From Flavobacterium filum DSM 17961 (lineage in GTDB: Bacteria > Bacteroidota > Bacteroidia > Flavobacteriales > Flavobacteriaceae): DNA of 64,000 nt. Each line of letters opens with the position of its first letter. The stretch's first letter is position 1. The notes beneath the pieces were generated by a model. That model did no database searches, was not told the DNA's origin, and saw only the letters and a list, made by a program, of their open reading frames with translations. Position numbers and translations under genes: made by a program. Positions 54,560 through 62,985 of the stretch are shown here, piece by piece. The DNA lies in contig NZ_AUDM01000003.1 in the NCBI RefSeq assembly GCF_000425465.1, positions 232,510-296,509 on the forward strand, in the 5' to 3' direction.

Positions 54560-56161
54560 TTATTTTAACATTTTTTCTGCCATTAAAATAGCATTATACG
54601 CATTCACAATTTTTCCTGTTCCGGATAATTCAGTAAAGTTAGCTTTGTTTGAATTTTCTCCACCAATAGCAATCGTTCTGTTGATTAAAACGCCGCTTTC
54701 TTTAAGGATTTGTTTTACTTGAGCTGCTTTTAAATTTGGATAATACGAACGAATCAAAGCCGCAACACCGGCTGCATTTGGCGATGCCATAGAAGTACCT
54801 TGCTCGTATTTAAATTCTTGGTTAGGCACAGTGGCATAAATTTTTACACCGGGAGCAAAAACATCAACATCTTTTTTTCCGTAGTTAGAAAAAGCGGCAA
54901 CCATCTTCGTGCCATATTCATAATTTAATGCTCCGATTTTAATGAAATTTGAAGCAATTTCCTGTTCGCCCACGCGGTCGTTTGGATAGCTTTCCACCAC
55001 ATCTAAATTGTCGGTGTCGTTTCCAGCTGCATGCACGAATAGTACATCTTTGCTTTCCGCATATTTGATTGCGTCATGCACCCACTCTTTTTGAGGAGAA
55101 TAGCCTTTTCCAAAACTACCGTTAATTACTTTTGCTCCGTTATCTACTGCATAACGAATGGCCAATGCGATGTCTTTGTCGTATTCATCGCCATTTGGCA
55201 CTGCACGAATAGCCATAATTTCAACATCTGTAGCCACACCGTCGCCTCCTAAATTATTTCCACGCACTTGGGCAATAATTCCCGCTACGTGAGTGCCATG
55301 CATAGCATATTTTTTATCCGGTCCCCAAACTTGGTTGTTGCCATAATATTTAGTGGAAAAATCTTCAGGGTTATCACCTAAAATCTTGCGACCGTCATAT
55401 TCCAAATTCAAATTATAGTTCAATTGGTCATAGATGTAATCTTTGAAGTCATTGATTTCTTTTTTAAATTCTTCAACAGTAGTGGTTGATAATACTTGAA
55501 GCATAACCAATTTGTAATTTCCCAAAGTAGCATCTGTCGTTAAAATGGATTTGATGTCTTGAAGGGTGTAATTTTCTTTTTTCAAATGGTCGGAAATGGC
55601 TTTATCAGCCGCAAGGATAAAATCCAATTGCTGTTTATTACCCAAAATTTCTTCTTTTTTGCTATCGTATTTTGCTTGAAGCTTTTTATATGCTTCTGAA
55701 CCGTCATCTCCCTTTTTAAGCAAACGAATAAACTCATAGTTTTCATGAATGCCGTCGCCAAGGAAATTCCAACCGTGAATATCATCTACATATCCGTTTT
55801 TATCATCATCAATTCCGTTTCCGGGAATTTCTTTAGCGTTCGTCCAAACGCGACCTTTTAAATCATCGTGTTCAATGTCGGTACCGCTATCGATAACCGC
55901 AACAATCACCTTTTGACCTTTTTTATCTTTTAAAAGTTCGTTATACGCTCGATCTACACTCATGCCGGGAATCGTATCTTTGATGAGGTCTAAATGACTC
56001 CAACGCAACAATTCTGCATCAGTTATTTTAGCGTTTTTTAAAGGAACGCTTTCAGATGTAATCGGTTTTAATTGTTGGTAAGCTATATTTTTTTGGGTTC
56101 CGCAACCGGTTAACAAAACACCGGAAACAGCTAAGAGAGATAAAGATTTAATAGAATTCAT
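54560..56161 (-). CDS. Subtilisin-like S8 serine peptidase, probable lipoprotein
   Basis: The 533-residue protein starts with a lipoprotein signal (LLAVSGVLLTGC). The catalytic triad is visible: Asp91 in VIDSGTD, His288 in HGTHVAG and Ser457 in GTSMASP. An insertion of nearly 200 residues between the Asp and His blocks contains an acidic GIDDDKNGYVDDIHGWNF segment and helical parts. I recall this as typical of one Bacteroidota S8 subgroup. It is likely anchored in the outer membrane. It precedes the M1 peptidase gene by 6 bases, suggesting the two cooperate in breaking down peptides outside the cytoplasm. Confidence 0.92.
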   Translation of the reverse strand: MNSIKSLSLLAVSGVLLTGCGTQKNIAYQQLKPITSESVPLKNAKITDAELLRWSHLDLIKDTIPGMSVDRAYNELLKDKKGQKVIVAVIDSGTDIEHDDLKGRVWTNAKEIPGNGIDDDKNGYVDDIHGWNFLGDGIHENYEFIRLLKKGDDGSEAYKKLQAKYDSKKEEILGNKQQLDFILAADKAISDHLKKENYTLQDIKSILTTDATLGNYKLVMLQVLSTTTVEEFKKEINDFKDYIYDQLNYNLNLEYDGRKILGDNPEDFSTKYYGNNQVWGPDKKYAMHGTHVAGIIAQVRGNNLGGDGVATDVEIMAIRAVPNGDEYDKDIALAIRYAVDNGAKVINGSFGKGYSPQKEWVHDAIKYAESKDVLFVHAAGNDTDNLDVVESYPNDRVGEQEIASNFIKIGALNYEYGTKMVAAFSNYGKKDVDVFAPGVKIYATVPNQEFKYEQGTSMASPNAAGVAALIRSYYPNLKAAQVKQILKESGVLINRTIAIGGENSNKANFTELSGTGKIVNAYNAILMAEKMLK

Positions 56162-56218
56162 TATTTGATTTTTGGAGTAAAAATAGGATTTTTAAAAGCT
56201 AAACGGATGAGATTAACA

Positions 56219-57079
56219 CTATGTTAAGACATCTTCACAACGGAAAACTTCTTTCAATCGAACGCCTTTTTCGGTTTTTTCAACCGTGATGATTTCGTTA
56301 TGAGCATCGTGTTCTAAAAATAAGTAATAATTATTTTCTGCTACGGCATTCATAAATTTCGCTTTTTCATCTAACGTTAAAAGCGGTCGTGTATCATAAC
56401 CCATCACATACGGAATCGGAATATGACCGGCTGTCGCCAATAAATCAGCACAAAAAACAATGGTTTTGTCTTGATATTGGATGTGAGGCAACATTTGTTT
56501 TTCGGTATGACCATCCGCATAAAAAATGCCAAAATTTAATTCTTCTGAAAAGCCAAAATCACTGTTGGGTCTTCGGATAAAATTTAGCTGACCACTTTCT
56601 TGCATCGGAATGATGTTTTCATGCAAAAAAGAAGCTTTTTCTCTTGAATTGGGTTTCGTTGCCCATTCCCAATGATTTTCATTCGTCCAAAATTTCGCAT
56701 TTTTAAAAGCGACTTCATAACCCGTGCGGTCTTTGTTCCAATTGACACTTCCGCCACAGTGATCAAAATGAAGGTGCGTCATAAAAACATCGGTCACATC
56801 ATCACGATGAAAACCATATTTTGCCAATGATTTATCTAATGAATGTTCACCCCAAAGGGAATAATAACCAAAAAATTTATCCGATTGTTTGTTGCCCATT
56901 CCGGTGTCGATTAAAATTAATCGATTTCCATCTTCAATCAATAAACAACGTGCAGCAATGTCGATGAGGTTGTTCTCGTCTGCCGGATTTGTTCGGCTCC
57001 AGATGGTTTTTGGTACCACGCCAAACATGGCTCCGCCGTCGAGTTTAAAATTTCCGGCTTCAATGGGGTATAGTTTCAT
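56219..57079 (-). CDS. MBL-fold metallo-hydrolase
   Basis: The 286-residue protein has the metallo-beta-lactamase zinc motif HLHFDHCGG (about 101-109), preceded by LIDTGMGNKQSD. Further metal ligands appear as YADGHTEKQM and LEHDAHNE. The MFGVVPKTIW segment near the N-terminus and this spacing resemble the lactonase-like branch. That branch includes AHL lactonases, but substrate specificity cannot be deduced. No signal peptide is present. The stop of the upstream AbiEii-like gene is 3 bases away, so the toxin module reads into this gene. Confidence 0.85.
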   Translation of the reverse strand: MKLYPIEAGNFKLDGGAMFGVVPKTIWSRTNPADENNLIDIAARCLLIEDGNRLILIDTGMGNKQSDKFFGYYSLWGEHSLDKSLAKYGFHRDDVTDVFMTHLHFDHCGGSVNWNKDRTGYEVAFKNAKFWTNENHWEWATKPNSREKASFLHENIIPMQESGQLNFIRRPNSDFGFSEELNFGIFYADGHTEKQMLPHIQYQDKTIVFCADLLATAGHIPIPYVMGYDTRPLLTLDEKAKFMNAVAENNYYLFLEHDAHNEIITVEKTEKGVRLKEVFRCEDVLT

Positions 57080-57082
57080 GGT

Positions 57083-57715
57083 TTAAAATTTTTTGTTTCC
57101 GTGTAATGTTGCTTCTTGAATTCTTTTTTGAATTTTTGCTATTGAAATTGAATTTTTTAAAACAGGAGGATCTATGCTTGGGTCAATATCGTCAAAATAA
57201 TTTATAGCTCTTAAGGCAATTAATTTATTAGAATACTTGTATTTAATTTCATAAAAACCCAACATTTGATTCAGAGAAAAATGCTCGAGTAAAAAATAAA
57301 TATCGATAAAATCTTTTAAACGTTTCCCCGAGTTTTGTATTGCATGAAGTTTCATGGCACATATATCTTCTAAAGAAAGATATGTAATTCCCTCTTCAGT
57401 AATTGGGTTGTTAATTAGAGGATAATTATGCCGGATAAAATCTGTTTTTACTTCATTTATTGAGCAAACAATGGTGTTTTTACGATTGTAAATTAAATTT
57501 AAATCAAATTTTTCAAGAAGATTTTCTAAAAGTTCATTGTCATTAAATTCATCTTGAGTGAATAAATCAATGTCAATTGAATTTCGATGGCCAATTTTTA
57601 ATGCCAATGCCGTTCCGCCAACTAAATAAAAACCTTTCAGGAAATCAAGCGATTGTAATTCCTGAATTAAATTAAATGTATTAGGATGAACAATAAAAGG
57701 ATCTTTACACAACAT
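57083..57715 (-). CDS. AbiEii/AbiGii-type nucleotidyltransferase (toxin-like)
   Basis: The 210-residue protein has the nucleotidyltransferase signature VGGTALALKIGHR followed by DIDLF (about 32-55). This is the GGTAL...GHR...DIDLF form of AbiEii toxins of type IV abortive-infection systems. Residues about 112-140 (ISLEDICAMKLHAI-like: LSLEDICAMKLHAI) are also conserved. AbiEii-type enzymes transfer nucleotides to cellular targets and stop growth. The upstream partner gene overlaps it by 11 bases. The partner is a DUF6922-type protein and not the classic AbiEi, so this is a variant module. Confidence 0.82.
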   Translation of the reverse strand: MLCKDPFIVHPNTFNLIQELQSLDFLKGFYLVGGTALALKIGHRNSIDIDLFTQDEFNDNELLENLLEKFDLNLIYNRKNTIVCSINEVKTDFIRHNYPLINNPITEEGITYLSLEDICAMKLHAIQNSGKRLKDFIDIYFLLEHFSLNQMLGFYEIKYKYSNKLIALRAINYFDDIDPSIDPPVLKNSISIAKIQKRIQEATLHGNKKF

Positions 57716-57965
57716 ATAGCATATCAGATTTTAAGAAAAAAACACTAAAATCTTTGTCTCTTTTATCAAGTTGAGCAGACCATTCAATGGTTTCCAAAAT
57801 TTTTTCTTTTGGATAAAACCGTATCATCTCCTTCCAATCGTTTAGAGTTCCCAATTGTAAAACACGTTCAATAACAATTTTATACGATTTGTCGTAGTTA
57901 AATGTTTTTAAATCGTATTCCCAAAGAAGATAGGGCGGAATGTTGGGTTTATCTTTGTTAAGCAT
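57705..57965 (-). CDS. DUF6922-like small protein, putative antitoxin partner
   Basis: The 86-residue protein (PPYLLWEYDLKTFNYDKSY, then IERVLQLGTLNDW) resembles DUF6922 proteins, which I recall next to nucleotidyltransferase toxins in Bacteroidota. It overlaps the AbiEii-like gene by 11 bases in the antitoxin-first order. No DNA-binding motif is obvious. A -7 box lies exactly 4 bases before the ATG. An antitoxin role is inferred from context. Confidence 0.68.
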   Translation of the reverse strand: MLNKDKPNIPPYLLWEYDLKTFNYDKSYKIVIERVLQLGTLNDWKEMIRFYPKEKILETIEWSAQLDKRDKDFSVFFLKSDMLYVV

Positions 57966-57969
57966 GTAA

Positions 57970-57977
57970 CAAATTTA
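57970..57977 (-). promoter_or_regulatory. -7 promoter box of the AbiEii module, 4 nt before ATG
   Basis: TAAATTTG on the minus strand matches TAnnTTTG exactly and ends 4 bases before the ATG of the DUF6922-like gene, predicting a leaderless mRNA. Confidence 0.6.
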
Positions 57978-58075
57978 ATAAAAAAATCAGCAAGAACATC
58001 GCTTGAAATCAATTTTATCTATCCATACATTCGTTTTAAAAATGTTAGGAATCCTTTTAAAATTCTTATTTTGAT

Positions 58076-58083
58076 GTATCTTT
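58076..58083 (+). promoter_or_regulatory. -7 promoter box of the suf operon
   Basis: TATCTTTG matches TAnnTTTG exactly, 31 bases before the first ATG of the operon. No Fe-S regulator binding site was recognised. Confidence 0.6.
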
Positions 58084-58114
58084 GCGGTTAATTTAGACAA
58101 AATCAAAATAGTAT

Positions 58115-58444
58115 ATGATTAAAGTTTCAGATACAGCCAGAAAAAAAATCATCGATTTGATGCAAGATGATGGTTTTGATGCCGCTCATGATTACGTTCG
58201 TGTAGGTGTAAAAAGTGGTGGATGTTCCGGTTTGTCGTATGATTTAAAATTCGACAAAGAAATCGGAGAGAATGATAAAGTCTTTGAAGACAACAATATA
58301 CGAGTAGCTGTTGAAAAGAAAAGTTTCCTTTATTTAGCCGGAACTATTTTAGAGTTTTCTGGAGGACTTAACGGAAAAGGATTTGTTTTCAATAACCCAA
58401 ATGCGAATAGAACGTGCGGATGTGGTGAAAGTTTTTCACTTTAA
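58115..58444 (+). CDS. A-type Fe-S carrier protein (SufA/IscA/HesB family)
   Basis: The 109-residue protein has the three cysteines of A-type carriers: one in SGGCSGLSY (about residue 39) and two in the C-terminal CGCGESF. These proteins accept Fe-S clusters from the SufBCD scaffold and deliver them to apo-proteins. It is the first gene of the suf operon, with sufB 67 bases downstream across a hairpin spacer. The precise subfamily (SufA, IscA or ErpA) is not decided. Confidence 0.93.
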   Translation: MIKVSDTARKKIIDLMQDDGFDAAHDYVRVGVKSGGCSGLSYDLKFDKEIGENDKVFEDNNIRVAVEKKSFLYLAGTILEFSGGLNGKGFVFNNPNANRTCGCGESFSL

Positions 58445-58450
58445 AAACAA

Positions 58451-58495
58451 AACTATTAAGATAAAAACGTAATGTTCCTTAACTTCTTAATAGTT
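58451..58495 (+). repeat. Suf spacer hairpin 1
   Basis: AACTATTAAG (58451-58460) and CTTAATAGTT (58486-58495) form a perfect 10-bp stem with a 25-base loop just before sufB. The right half resembles the spacers before sufC and sufD. Compared with hairpin 2, one stem pair has changed on both sides (C-G to T-A), which supports folding. Confidence 0.65.
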
Positions 58496-58511
58496 TAAAA
58501 AAATTAATAAA

Positions 58512-59960
58512 ATGGCAAAATATACAGAGGACGATTTAAAAGTTGAACTCGAAACCAAAGAATACGAATACGGATTTTACACCGAATTAGACTCGGAGAC
58601 TTTTCCTATTGGGTTAAACGTAGACATTGTCCGAGCGATTTCTCAGAAAAAAGGAGAACCCGAATGGATGACCAATTGGCGTTTAGAAGCGTTTCGGGCT
58701 TGGCAAGAAATGATCGAACCGGAATGGGCAAATGTGCATTATGAAAAACCCGATTTTCAAGCGATTTCGTATTACTCGGCTCCAAAAAAAGCAGATCCAA
58801 ATAAAACACTAGATGATGTTGATCCGGAATTACTAGCAATGTACAAAAAGCTCGGAATTTCGATCGATGAACAAAAGAAAATGAACAATGTGGCGATGGA
58901 TATTGTGGTTGATTCTGTTTCTGTGGCTACTACTTTCAAAAAAACGTTAGCTGAAAAAGGCATCATTTTTATGAGTATTTCCGAAGCTATCAAAGAACAT
59001 CCGGAGTTGGTTCAGAAGTATTTAGGAACGGTTGTTCCGCAAAAAGACAACTTTTATGCCGCATTGAATTCTGCTGTTTTTTCAGATGGAAGTTTTTGTT
59101 ACATACCAAAAGGTGTTCGATGTCCGATGGAATTATCCACTTATTTCCGAATCAATCAAGCCGGAACAGGTCAGTTTGAACGAACGTTAGTAATTGCTGA
59201 TGAAGGCAGTTATGTTTCCTATTTAGAAGGTTGTACTGCTCCAAGCCGTGATGAAAATCAATTGCATGCCGCTGTGGTAGAATTGATTGCGTTGGATGAT
59301 GCCGAAATAAAATACTCCACCGTTCAAAACTGGTTTCCCGGAAACAAAGAAGGAAAAGGTGGCGTTTATAACTTTGTGACTAAAAGAGGGTTGTGTGAGA
59401 AAAATGCCAAAATCTCATGGACACAAGTAGAAACAGGTTCTGCCGTTACATGGAAATATCCTTCATGTGTTTTGAAAGGAGATAATTCAATTGGCGAATT
59501 TTATTCGATTGCCGTAACCAATAATTACCAACAAGCCGATACCGGAACCAAGATGATTCATTTGGGTAAAAACACTAAGTCCACCATTATTTCCAAAGGA
59601 ATTTCAGCAGGAAAATCGCAAAACAGTTACCGAGGTTTGGTTCAAATTTCGTCTAGAGCTGATAACGCTAGAAATTTTTCACAATGTGATTCGCTTTTGA
59701 TGGGGAATAATTGTGGAGCACACACCTTTCCGTATATCGAAAGTAAAAATACATCCGCCAAAATCGAACACGAAGCAACGACTTCCAAAATTGGAGAAGA
59801 CCAAGTGTTTTATTGCAACCAACGTGGTATTCCAACGGAAAAAGCGATTGCTTTAATTGTAAACGGATTCAGTAAAGAAGTACTGAATAAATTACCAATG
59901 GAATTTGCGGTGGAAGCACAAAAATTGTTGGAGATCTCGTTGGAAGGTTCGGTAGGTTAA
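58512..59960 (+). CDS. sufB: Fe-S cluster assembly scaffold SufB
   Basis: SufB, with SufC and SufD, builds Fe-S clusters in the cytoplasm, taking sulfur from the SufS/SufE pair. The 482-residue protein has the long conserved N-terminal part ([16 protein letters not shown]). The beta-helix core contains [15 protein letters not shown] and [14 protein letters not shown], and the C-terminal [22 protein letters not shown] block follows. Length is normal. Only 15 bases separate its stop from a toxin-antitoxin pair that stands between it and sufC. Confidence 0.96.
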   Translation: MAKYTEDDLKVELETKEYEYGFYTELDSETFPIGLNVDIVRAISQKKGEPEWMTNWRLEAFRAWQEMIEPEWANVHYEKPDFQAISYYSAPKKADPNKTLDDVDPELLAMYKKLGISIDEQKKMNNVAMDIVVDSVSVATTFKKTLAEKGIIFMSISEAIKEHPELVQKYLGTVVPQKDNFYAALNSAVFSDGSFCYIPKGVRCPMELSTYFRINQAGTGQFERTLVIADEGSYVSYLEGCTAPSRDENQLHAAVVELIALDDAEIKYSTVQNWFPGNKEGKGGVYNFVTKRGLCEKNAKISWTQVETGSAVTWKYPSCVLKGDNSIGEFYSIAVTNNYQQADTGTKMIHLGKNTKSTIISKGISAGKSQNSYRGLVQISSRADNARNFSQCDSLLMGNNCGAHTFPYIESKNTSAKIEHEATTSKIGEDQVFYCNQRGIPTEKAIALIVNGFSKEVLNKLPMEFAVEAQKLLEISLEGSVG

Positions 59961-59975
59961 TAAAAATTAGAAATC

Positions 59976-60182
59976 ATGGACATAATTTTAAAAAACGTAA
60001 AGAAAAAAGATTTTCCACTTTTAAAAAAATTGGCAAAGTCACTTGGTTTTGAAATTGTTGAAAAAATTGAGAAACCCTATAATCCCGAATTTGTAAAGGA
60101 AATTTTGGAAGCAGCTAAAGAAGTTAGAGAAGGAAAATATGTGAAAATTTCAATGGAAGAATTAGATAATTTATGGAAGTAA
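59976..60182 (+). CDS. RelB-like/DUF2683-like antitoxin
   Basis: The 68-residue protein has an N-terminal DIILKNVKKKDFPLLKKLAKSLGFEI segment (core PLLKKLAKSLGFEI). A charged C-terminal part follows (EFVKEILEAAKEVREGKY), as in small DUF2683/RelB-like antitoxins. It overlaps the toxin gene by 10 bases in the antitoxin-first order. It lies 15 bases after sufB and probably depends on the suf promoter, as no clear promoter precedes it. Confidence 0.78.
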   Translation: MDIILKNVKKKDFPLLKKLAKSLGFEIVEKIEKPYNPEFVKEILEAAKEVREGKYVKISMEELDNLWK

Positions 60183-60445
60183 GATATTCTAAAAAAGCTG
60201 AAAAAGACTTAGCATTTTGGTCAAAATCTGGAAACAAAATTATCATTAAAAAAATTTCTGAATTGATTAAAGCTATTCAGCAAAATCCATTTGAAGGAAT
60301 AGGAAAACCTGAAGCTTTAAAACATGATTTAACAGGTTATTGGTCAAGACGAATAGATTCAGAACATAGAATTATTTACCAAATCATAGATGAAAACACC
60401 ATAAATATTCTGAGTATAATTTCTTTGAAAGGACATTACGAATAA
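60173..60445 (+). CDS. Txe/YoeB-family toxin (mRNA interferase)
   Basis: The 90-residue protein has the YoeB fold signature YSKKAEKDLAFW at the start, then NPFEGIGKPEALKHDL and YWSRRIDSEHRIIYQI. Probable catalytic residues are Glu47, Arg66, His88 and Tyr89, all present, so the toxin looks intact. YoeB cleaves mRNA at the ribosomal A site. It is embedded in the suf operon between sufB and sufC, 58 bases before sufC. Confidence 0.9.
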   Translation: MEVRYSKKAEKDLAFWSKSGNKIIIKKISELIKAIQQNPFEGIGKPEALKHDLTGYWSRRIDSEHRIIYQIIDENTINILSIISLKGHYE

Positions 60446-60461
60446 TATAGATAAATAAAAA

Positions 60462-60490
60462 CTTAATGAATCTTAATCCCTTAATGGTTT
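60462..60490 (+). repeat. Right half of a suf spacer element
   Basis: CTTAATGAATCTTAATCCC followed by TTAATGGTTT closely resembles the right half of the sufC-sufD spacer. The left arm AACCATTAAG found in the other spacers is missing here; the toxin gene ends where it would be. Confidence 0.65.
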
Positions 60491-60503
60491 AAAAAAAATA
60501 AAA

Positions 60504-61256
60504 ATGTTAAGCATAAAAAATTTACACGCTTCCATTGAAGACAAAGAAATATTAAAAGGCATCAATCTTGAAATCAAAGCCGGAGAAGTTCACGCCATCA
60601 TGGGGCCAAACGGTTCCGGAAAAAGTACACTTTCAGCCGTTATTGCCGGAAATGAAAATTACGAAGTTACGGAAGGAACTGTCGAATTAGAAGGTGAGGA
60701 TTTAGCTGAATTAGCTCCCGAAGAACGAGCTCATAAAGGCGTTTTCTTATCGTTTCAATATCCGGTAGAAATTCCGGGTGTTTCGGTAACAAACTTTATG
60801 AAAACGGCTATTAACGAGCACAGAAAAGCCAACGGTAAAGAAGAAATGCCAGCCAACGAAATGCTAAAACTAATTCGTGAAAAATCTGAATTATTAGAAA
60901 TCGACCGTAAGTTTTTATCGCGTTCCTTAAACGAAGGTTTTTCGGGTGGAGAGAAAAAGCGTAACGAAATCTTTCAAATGGCAATGTTAGAACCCAAATT
61001 AGCCATCTTAGATGAAACCGATTCAGGATTAGATATCGATGCGTTGCGAATTGTGGCCAACGGTGTAAATAAATTAAAAAGTAATGACAATGCTGTTTTG
61101 GTTATCACGCACTACCAACGTTTGTTAGATTATATCGTTCCTGATTTTGTACATGTGTTGATGGACGGAAAAATCGTAAAATCCGGCGGGAAAGAATTGG
61201 CGTTGGAATTAGAAGAAAGAGGTTACGACTGGATAAAACAAGAACAAGAAGTTTAA
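60504..61256 (+). CDS. sufC: Fe-S assembly ATPase SufC
   Basis: SufC is the ABC-type ATPase of the SufBCD complex. The 250-residue protein has Walker A GPNGSGKST (about 34-42), the Q-loop FQYP, the SufC-type signature LNEGFSGGEKKR and Walker B LAILDETDSGLD. The H-loop is VITHYQRLL. Length is typical. It follows the embedded toxin-antitoxin pair by 58 bases and precedes sufD by 117 bases. Confidence 0.97.
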   Translation: MLSIKNLHASIEDKEILKGINLEIKAGEVHAIMGPNGSGKSTLSAVIAGNENYEVTEGTVELEGEDLAELAPEERAHKGVFLSFQYPVEIPGVSVTNFMKTAINEHRKANGKEEMPANEMLKLIREKSELLEIDRKFLSRSLNEGFSGGEKKRNEIFQMAMLEPKLAILDETDSGLDIDALRIVANGVNKLKSNDNAVLVITHYQRLLDYIVPDFVHVLMDGKIVKSGGKELALELEERGYDWIKQEQEV

Positions 61257-61268
61257 AAATTAAATTTA

Positions 61269-61331
61269 AACCATTAAGAAATTAAGAAAATTAAGCTGTA
61301 ACGTTTAATGAAACTTAACACCTTAATGGTT
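61269..61331 (+). repeat. Suf spacer hairpin 2
   Basis: AACCATTAAG (61269-61278) and CTTAATGGTT (61322-61331) form a perfect 10-bp stem around a 43-base AT-rich loop between sufC and sufD. The loop holds further AATTAAG repeats. The right half matches the element before sufC. Confidence 0.7.
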
Positions 61332-61373
61332 AAAATAAAATATTTGTAGATTTTTAAAATCTCGACATTTAAA

Positions 61374-62690
61374 ATGGATTTAAAAGAAAAATTAATTTCA
61401 TCCTTCATGGCTTTTGAAGAAAAAGTTGATGTAACTGCACAGTTGCACGACATCCGAACTTCTGCCATCAAAAACTTTGAAAACAAAGGTTTCCCAACCA
61501 AAAAAGAGGAAGCTTGGAAATATACATCACTCAATTCTGTATTAAAAAATGATTTTTCAGTTTTCCCAAAACGAGAAAATTCGATTGAATTTAAAGACGT
61601 CAAGAAATTTTTTCTACACGAAATTGACACCTATAAATTAGTGTTTATCGATGGAAAATTCAGTTCGTTTATGTCGTCAACCACCCACGAAGGAATTGAT
61701 GTTTGCTTGCTTTCTTCGGTGTTGACAAAGCCAAAATATAAAATGATTTTGGATACTTATTTCAACCAAATTGCCAGCAAAGACGAAAGTTTAACTACCT
61801 TAAATACGGCTTTTGCACAAGAAGGAGCGTTCATCAACATTCCAAAAAGCAAAGTGGCAGACAAACCGATTGAAATCATTCATTTTTCAACCGGAATTGA
61901 AAGTGCGTTGATGGTTCAACCTCGAAATTTGATTATCGTTGGCGAAAATGCTCATGTGCAAATCATCGAACGTCATCAAAGTTTGAATAGTAATCCGGTT
62001 TTGACCAATTCAGTAACCGAAATTTTTGCTCAAAAACGAGCCATTGTTGATTACTATAAAATTCAAAACGACGAACAAACCGCGAATTTGATTGACAACA
62101 CTTATATTTCTCAAAAACAAGAGAGTAGAGTGGCGGTGCACACGTTTTCGTTTGGTGGAAATATCACCCGAAACAACCTGAATTTCTATCATTTTGGCGA
62201 ACGAATCGATTCAACTTTAAAAGGAATTACGATTATTGGCGACAAGCAACACGTGGATCATTACACCTTAGTAAATCACGCCACGCCCAATTGCGAAAGC
62301 CATCAAAACTATAAAACCATCCTAGGCGGAAGTTCAACAGGCGTTTTCAATGGAAAAATTTTCGTTGAAAAAGAAGCCCAAAAAACCGATGCTTTTCAAC
62401 AAAACAACAACATTTTATTGAGCGACAAAGCCACCATCAACGCCAAACCCCAATTGGAAATTTTTGCCGATGATGTGAAATGTTCACACGGCTGCACGAT
62501 TGGCCAACTAGACGAAAGTGCGATGTTCTACATGCAACAACGCGGCATCCCGCAAAAAGAAGCCAAAGCCTTATTGCTGTATGCGTTCTCCAACGAAGTC
62601 ATCGAAAGCATCAAAATACCGGAACTCAAACAACGCATCATGAAGATTATTGCGATGAAATTGGGAGTGAATTTGGGGTTTGATTTGTAA
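61374..62690 (+). CDS. sufD: Fe-S cluster assembly protein SufD
   Basis: SufD is the SufB paralogue in the SufBCD scaffold complex. The 438-residue protein opens with a helical domain (NFENKGFPTKKEEAWKYTSL). The beta-helix contains NIPKSKVADKPIEIIH, and the typical end reads KCSHGCTIGQLDESAMFYMQ. It is the last suf gene in the window. The cysteine desulfurase sufS and sufE, usual downstream partners, are not found before the repeats and IS element that follow. Confidence 0.95.
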   Translation: MDLKEKLISSFMAFEEKVDVTAQLHDIRTSAIKNFENKGFPTKKEEAWKYTSLNSVLKNDFSVFPKRENSIEFKDVKKFFLHEIDTYKLVFIDGKFSSFMSSTTHEGIDVCLLSSVLTKPKYKMILDTYFNQIASKDESLTTLNTAFAQEGAFINIPKSKVADKPIEIIHFSTGIESALMVQPRNLIIVGENAHVQIIERHQSLNSNPVLTNSVTEIFAQKRAIVDYYKIQNDEQTANLIDNTYISQKQESRVAVHTFSFGGNITRNNLNFYHFGERIDSTLKGITIIGDKQHVDHYTLVNHATPNCESHQNYKTILGGSSTGVFNGKIFVEKEAQKTDAFQQNNNILLSDKATINAKPQLEIFADDVKCSHGCTIGQLDESAMFYMQQRGIPQKEAKALLLYAFSNEVIESIKIPELKQRIMKIIAMKLGVNLGFDL

Positions 62691-62706
62691 AGTTTAACCG
62701 TACTTT

Positions 62707-62738
62707 GTGTCATTTCGACCAAAGGGAGAAATCACATA
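62707..62738. repeat. Single-arm copy of the GTCATTTCGAC repeat family
   Basis: GTGTCATTTCGAC, a short variable centre and GAGAAATCACAT match the left arm of the inverted repeat at 1449-1538, including flanking bases. The opposite arm is not seen here. Confidence 0.75.
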
Positions 62739-62818
62739 ATCTAGGTTTATTTTTAAATTATTAGAAGCGAATGGCTCGGGCATTTTCAGTCAACCATTTT
62801 CCCGCTTTCCGTTGCAAT

Positions 62819-62850
62819 AAAAAAGTTCCGATTTTTTTCGGAACTTTTTT
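62819..62850. terminator. Terminator-like hairpin after sufD
   Basis: A 13-bp stem of AAAAAAGTTCCGA and TCGGAACTTTTTT closes on a 6-base T loop and can act in both directions. The surrounding bases (62739-62985) hold no gene. A GCGTCC-TTTGCG motif near 62943-62956 may be another dispersed repeat. Confidence 0.8.
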
Positions 62851-62985
62851 ATTTCCACCGCAATTGGGGCTAGAGGATTGACTGTATTGAACTTCAGGAA
62901 AATTTAATCTTTAGAGTTTCAAAAGTTATTTATTCAAACTTTGCGTCCTTTGCGATTTTACTTTATTAAGCAATTGGTAAAATTT

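Noticed and set aside
57966..58114. Riboswitch or Fe-S regulator site before the suf operon
   Set aside because: Only a -7 box was recognisable; no conserved aptamer or dyad site is evident.
62244..62259. CACGTG core inside sufD as a fourth parS site
   Set aside because: Flanking bases (AACACGTGGATCA) miss most of the consensus arms; a chance hexamer in coding sequence.
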